Origin: Parascedosporium putredinis
Lineage: Eukaryota > Ascomycota > Sordariomycetes > Microascales > Microascaceae
Reading direction: 5' to 3'
NCBI GenBank assembly: GCA_949357655.1
Contig: CASHTG010000010.1
Span: 744,001 to 808,000 of the forward strand
Length of the DNA stretch: 64,000 bases
The notes beneath the pieces were generated by a model that worked only from the letters and a program-made list of their open reading frames with translations, had not been told where the DNA came from and made no database searches. The position numbers and the translations under genes are program-made. Numbering within the stretch: position 1 is the first letter of the stretch; the number at the start of each line of letters is the position of its first letter. Of this stretch, positions 59,801 to 64,000 are shown one piece after another.

Positions 59801-60550
59801 AATACATTGATGTATCTTTTCTTCGAAAAGGGGTCTCGTACGAACCAATGGCAGAGACCTCCCTAGTTAGATTTGTACCCTTGTCTCACTTGACCTCACG
59901 CGTGGCAAAGTTTACTTCACGCCCGCCCCGAACGGTAGCGTACACGCACTAGAAGCAAAGAAGGAACGTTTCCGAGGTTCTAGGACCATGCTCCCTTCGA
60001 GAAGAATTCTAACTTTTCTCTCGGGGCGTTGATTGTGTTTGCCCTCTCGTCGTGGTCGGCGGGTTTAGAGGCGTCGAGATGTGCGGCGCGTTCCCCGGTA
60101 CTTGGGACCAACGCCCCAACCAAGTGGAAGCCAGCACCTCGTCCATGTACTGGATGGAGTGCTTGGAACCTAAAGCGCCGCAAGGTGCCGACCGCTCAAG
60201 GCTCTAGACTCACTGTGCAAGACTAGTGACACAGATCTCACCGGCTGTATCTATCCTGTTTATAGTGGTTTCAACCGGGTAACTGCCGTAGGACCCTGCA
60301 GGAACATGTGGAAAATAGTGACGGGTCATTAATGTGCAGCCATCAGCGGTTGCCATCAGCGGTTGCCATCCAGCGGTTGGCCTATGAAAGAGGCGCGCGG
60401 GAAAGGAAGAACCTCAAGCGTCGGCCCGGCCGGTTTAGGCCTGACCAGTACAATCTCTTTTTCAACATGGTGACATCGACGGTGGCAAGCACGCCCGTCC
60501 CCGTAGGGCTGAAGCCCACACATGGACTAAACAACCCCCATCAACCCCTG
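56892..60550. other. 3.7 kb intergenic region
   Basis: The maltase promoter is at the left. Many polypyrimidine stretches give overlapping frames of at most 137 codons with no domain signature. A 13-nt triplet repeat at 60339-60378 lies near the right end. No gene is supported. Confidence 0.45.
60339..60378 (+). repeat. three tandem copies of a 13-nt unit (GCCATCAGCGGTT)
   Basis: Two perfect copies and a third with one inserted C. This is a short direct repeat in non-coding sequence near the 3' end of the HhH-GPD-like gene. Confidence 0.9.
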
Positions 60551-61575
60551 TCACCTACATTGCCAAGGGGACTTCCTCGCCCTTTCAGGCCCCCACCGGC
60601 GCGAATTCCCCTCCCTCTTCTCGAACCGAACCGTAGTCAGCCCAACCTCTAACCGGGCCATGGCCTGCGCATCGGACCCCAGCGCCTCAAACATGGCCTC
60701 CACGTCATCCCCCAACCCGACCTTCCTCGCCGTCTCGAGGCTACGCTGGTCCAGGAACGGCGCCACCTCGGGAAAGTAGCCTTGCATCGAGCCCATGCAA
60801 ATGTCGACGCCGAGTGGGCCTAGTCCCTTGATCTCCTTTAGCTCCGCAGCGAGGTCTGGTTTCACGGCTTCGTCTCCTCCTTGTCCCCTTTTGAAGGGAG
60901 GATTCGCGCCGCATCGTCATCTAGAATTGAAAGTACCGTTAGTCTCTGACTTATAGTAAAGGTTTAGGTGAAGCGAAGCAGATCACTCTACCATATTTTT
61001 CCTTCATCAGCTCCATCAAGTCTCCTAGAAAATTCGCCATCCTCTCACGATACCTCTTGTAGCCCCCTTCGTCAACACCTCGGTCCTCTCCTCCCACGTC
61101 GACTTATGTAGCGTCTCGAGGTCTTCGTATCCCGCATCGAGCAGTGCCTTGAGCGAAGACCTCGCGATATCGTGGGAGATGCGCGCCGACGAGAGCATGG
61201 CGTTGAGAATGTGCGCCATGACCATCTTGCCCTCAGGCCAGCCCTCGTCCACGAGGTCCTCAAGTGGCTTGTCCCCATACTTGTCCAGGACCCGGTTCGC
61301 AAGCTCTTTCAAGTCTCCGGCGCCCGTAGATTCAGAGTGTGTCTCTTGCAGCTTTTTGTGGCCGCCACCACTACTTCGCCTCCTCCGTTTCGGTGAACCC
61401 CCTTTTCATCGGTGTTCACTTTGCCATCCTCCCGCGCTCCTGCGTCTGGTAGCGATCGCTTTTGCGGCATTTCGCTCTCGCGTTTGTCCGTGGCTTTCTT
61501 TGAGGGTGGGCTTTTGGGCCTTGAAGCCTCTTGGGCATCGGTGCCACCGTATTGATGACTTCGTGTCTCGACCAT
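60551..61575 (-). CDS. HhH-GPD-like fungal protein (DNA glycosylase fold relative)
   Basis: About 318 aa in two exons, 60992-61575 and 60551-60920. The N-terminal 90 residues are charged and low in complexity (PKSPPSKKATDKRESEMP), suggesting a nuclear or disordered region. The rest is helical: LANRVLDKYGDKPLEDLV, WPEGKMVMAHILNAMLSSARISHDIA, LHKSTWEERTEVLTKG, then across the intron ELKEIKGLGPLGVDICMG and APFLDQRSLETARKVGLG. The LKEIKGLGPLGVDI stretch resembles a helix-hairpin-helix, as in endonuclease III-type glycosylases, and the layout matches an uncharacterised fungal family that I know only as hypothetical. A catalytic Lys/Asp pair is not evident. Three single-base losses are inferred at 61353-61357, 61063-61067 and 60866-60870. 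Enzymatic activity is unproven. Confidence 0.7.
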
Positions 61576-63365
61576 TGTTTTCTCGATTGCTTCGGTTCTC
61601 TACTGTTTCTTGGACTTTCGGCTCTTGCTTCTTTGCAAAGAGGTGCGGTGTTCTCCTCGTTGAAAAGGTGATATCTCGCCAGTTCTGATAGTTGGCTTAT
61701 TCCCCTGACGTCATGATGTTCTTGTCCCAAGCCACTTCCTCCAAAACCGATCTTTTAAGTTTTACTCGCCACCGCTGAGTTGCGTCAATCTCCGACTTCG
61801 CACACGGTGCATCGTCACCCTATCGTGAATGCGCTGCCATCAACAGATACCATCGGCCCAACCTATGTAGATCTCGATCTTGTTGCCGGAAACGCAAGTT
61901 AAGCGCAGCGGTATGCTGGGATGCGAGTTGTAATCATATTGCAAGAGTCACAGGCATAGTCTGAGCGCTATATAAGTTTCTGGCTTGCAATTTCCACGTA
62001 CAATGATCCATGGATCTATGCTAATCTCGTCAGTCGCAAAACGTATAACCTGCCGCCGTAAGCCCGCTCATTTGTACTAAAAGTCCATTCATCAGCCACA
62101 GTCTTCGAGCCTGCCTTACACGCTGCAATTCAGTCTTGAGGTCGAATTCATTATCGCACAATCAAATCGATGTTCTTTTGTGAGGATGAAATCCAGGCAG
62201 GCATCGAACCTTGACGTGGGGGTACAAATAAAGTCTTGGCTTGGTCACACCAATCAACCCAACATGGCAACTAACAAAACATATGTAAGGGGAGTTGCCA
62301 GTTGAACCCTGTAACATAGGGTCCAAGTCAACCAGGGAAGCACCCGAATGCAGAACTATTGACAGCAATTCAACTATTACCCCTTTGGTTCAGGCCAGAT
62401 AACACTCGGTCCGTGCATGACAACAGCTGGGAGAAAAGGGGTTCCCGGGCAGGCAACCGATGCCATCACAGCTTGCCGGAATGGAACACCCCTTTGCCCG
62501 CTCAGATGTGGATGGATCCAGGCATGGGCTGGCCAATCTGTTCAGGTGCTGCACCGTTTAAAGAAATGGGCTCGACATATAAAGCCCCTGACCATGATAT
62601 CAAAATTGACAGGACTAGATTTGGCAACAGTCTTCTTGCAGACCATGCATGTATTGCTTATTCTCGGGTCTCATCTGCTGAATATTCTAAGCTGTGCCCA
62701 TCCTCCTCCATGTCCTTCGTCTCTCCCACTCGCACTCGCTCGCCCGACGCCGTTGGAGTGCAACCATTGGTCGTGATGGCCCGCAATCCTACCTTCCTTT
62801 GGCACTCAACACTCACTGTGACCACCTCAGATTGGGCTCCCCGATCCTAACTCTAGGATCAGGATCGTGACGTCCCGGAATTGTATTAGCGGGATAGTTT
62901 GGTTGCCCGTCTCCGTCCTCGGCTATTATTACCCATGAGTGATATTTTACATGGGAAACATGCCTATTTTTGCACGCGATCCATATGTAGGCATCGACGT
63001 TGAGTTTTTGAGTTCCCGCGCCAACAAGTCTCATCCCTGCGAGGGATTCGAGGGCCGTGCGTTTTGCTCCACAAGGCGCAACAATTTCTAATTGCGTCTT
63101 TATGGCATTTCGCATTGCACTTGCACACTTCGGCACTGGCCAGTCCTTTCGAGAAAGAGGAACATTGTTCACTTGCGGGCTTTTTGACAATTTGTGATCC
63201 AGAAAAGTGCTCCCATGAGCGGTTGCAGCGGGTCATTATAATATGCGTTTTTACTAAATAGTATAAGCTGTTGACAGTTGTGTTCCCCAAGACGCCTGTT
63301 GCTTGATGCATGGTATCGATATCGCACTTCTGGATAGATGCCGAGCTTTCGGCCGAGACGCTTCC
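61576..63365. other. intergenic region, no gene recognised
   Basis: Frames of up to 163 codons (for example 62359-62850 plus and 62813-63190 minus) overlap in both strands and show no domain or signal peptide. A Cys-rich minus-strand frame near 62964-63311 lacks a secretion signal. It should contain the promoter of the HhH-GPD-like gene. Confidence 0.4.
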
Positions 63366-64000
63366 TTAGACCGCATTGGCGAGCAAGGCAAGGCCAGCAC
63401 CCATCAACGCGAGAGCTCCCAATGTTTGATGGCGGGGAGAGATGGCTCCGCTATCGGTCGATGTCGACGTCGGCGCAGAATCGGTAGTCTGCCCGGTCCC
63501 CGTAGGCCCGGTGCCCGATCCGGTCTTAGTCACGGAATCGCCCGAGAGATAGCACTCCGCATGAGCCTTGGCAATCTTGATCCATTCTTGCGCAGCCAGG
63601 TCAGCCGAACCCCACGCAACAGGGCAGTCGGTAGCCACGGCGGAGATGGACTCGCTGTTGGCGGTCCAGTACGAGACGGCCTCGGAGAGGTAGGTGGAAT
63701 AGCTGGAAAGAACATCGGGACTCGCAGCCGTAGTGAAGCCGCACCACCGCGCAGGGTCGGAAATCGAGCAACGCAAGATGTCCTCGCCCTTTGCGGTGGC
63801 CATGCACGGCTCAACGCCGACCGACTGGCCGTAGTTGTTGATTGCCTCCTCGACGTTGCCGGTAGGAGTCGGGACGTTGTCAAGGTACTGCGAGATGTCC
63901 TCCGTCGCGCACTGCCAGGGGTCTTCCCCTGTTTTGGCCGCCTTTTGCACGGTGGTCGGCGCTTGGCGTTCGTGGAGGGCGTTGGTCGCGGCGGGGAGGC
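63366..64000 (-). CDS. secreted, probably GPI-anchored protein (DUF7735-like), 5' end beyond the window
   Basis: C-terminal 210 or so residues of a protein whose start lies past the right edge; the frame is open to base 64000. It has paired Cys residues (QCATEDISQYL, EPCMATAKGEDILRC, ARWCGFTT, TDCPVAWG, HAECYLSGD), fitting an extracellular disulfide-bonded domain. This is followed by a Ser/Thr/Gly-rich stalk (GSGTGPTGTGQTTDSAPTST) and a hydrophobic C-terminus (LGALALMGAGLALLANAV). That order is the standard GPI-anchor signal of fungal wall and membrane proteins, with the omega site probably near SGAIS. The repertoire resembles the fungal DUF7735 group, but I recognise this only loosely. No frameshift is seen. 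Confidence 0.75.
   Translation of the reverse strand, partial: LPAATNALHERQAPTTVQKAAKTGEDPWQCATEDISQYLDNVPTPTGNVEEAINNYGQSVGVEPCMATAKGEDILRCSISDPARWCGFTTAASPDVLSSYSTYLSEAVSYWTANSESISAVATDCPVAWGSADLAAQEWIKIAKAHAECYLSGDSVTKTGSGTGPTGTGQTTDSAPTSTSTDSGAISPRHQTLGALALMGAGLALLANAV

Noticed and set aside
1..64000. RIP-damaged or transposon-derived DNA
   Set aside because: No AT-rich C-to-T-type blocks, no transposase, reverse transcriptase or integrase motifs, and no terminal repeats were seen. The gene breaks are indels, which RIP does not cause.

Overview
The window is nuclear DNA of a filamentous ascomycete (Pezizomycotina, probably Sordariomycetes; this placement is inference). The grounds are short GT-AG introns of about 55-265 nt, a highly reducing polyketide synthase (HR-PKS), a fungal protein-arginine deiminase, a DUF3659/LEA-like repeat protein, a PTH11-type rhodopsin-domain membrane protein and an HVA1 TUDOR protein. 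I find 15 protein genes, one running off the right edge, and no convincing RNA gene, transposon or CRISPR array.

Layout. 0.7-2.2 kb (-): rhodopsin-domain membrane protein. 9.6-10.2 kb (+): small protein with a C-terminal hydrophobic tail. 10.6-10.9 kb (-): HVA1 TUDOR protein. 12.7-13.6 kb (+): SAM methyltransferase. 16.1-18.1 kb (+): protein-arginine deiminase-like protein. 19.2-21.4 kb (-): 14-TM-type MFS exporter. 24.1-25.1 kb (-): FSH1-family serine hydrolase. 25.1-33.5 kb: long tract without a recognisable gene. 33.55-42.06 kb (+): HR-PKS of about 2,613 aa. 44.1-47.9 kb (+): DUF3659 repeat protein. 48.2-49.4 kb (-): DyP-type peroxidase. 50.5-51.4 kb (+): alpha/beta hydrolase. 52.2-54.5 kb (+): GH31 alpha-xylosidase, convergent with the GH13 maltase at 54.9-56.9 kb (-). 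60.6-61.6 kb (-): HhH-GPD-like protein. 63.4 kb to the end (-): secreted, probably GPI-anchored protein.

Together, the HR-PKS, the FSH1-type hydrolase, the MFS exporter and the methyltransferase look like a loose polyketide gene cluster. The PKS ends in an ACP with no release domain, and FSH-family hydrolases (LovG type) are known in trans-release from HR-PKSs. The GH31/GH13 pair handles oligosaccharide breakdown.

A striking technical feature is that 11 of the 15 genes are interrupted by frameshifts, about 31 in all. Nearly all are explained by one missing base in a short homopolymer run, while the protein stays conserved on both sides. This points to an unpolished assembly rather than pseudogenes. 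Coordinates below span the whole gene across these breaks; the lengths quoted assume one restored base per break. The most unusual biology is a long Asn-Gly-Val repeat linker inside the PKS that recurs at the N-terminus of the maltase, a PKS methyltransferase domain that has lost its SAM motif, and a deiminase whose expected catalytic Cys reads as Ser.
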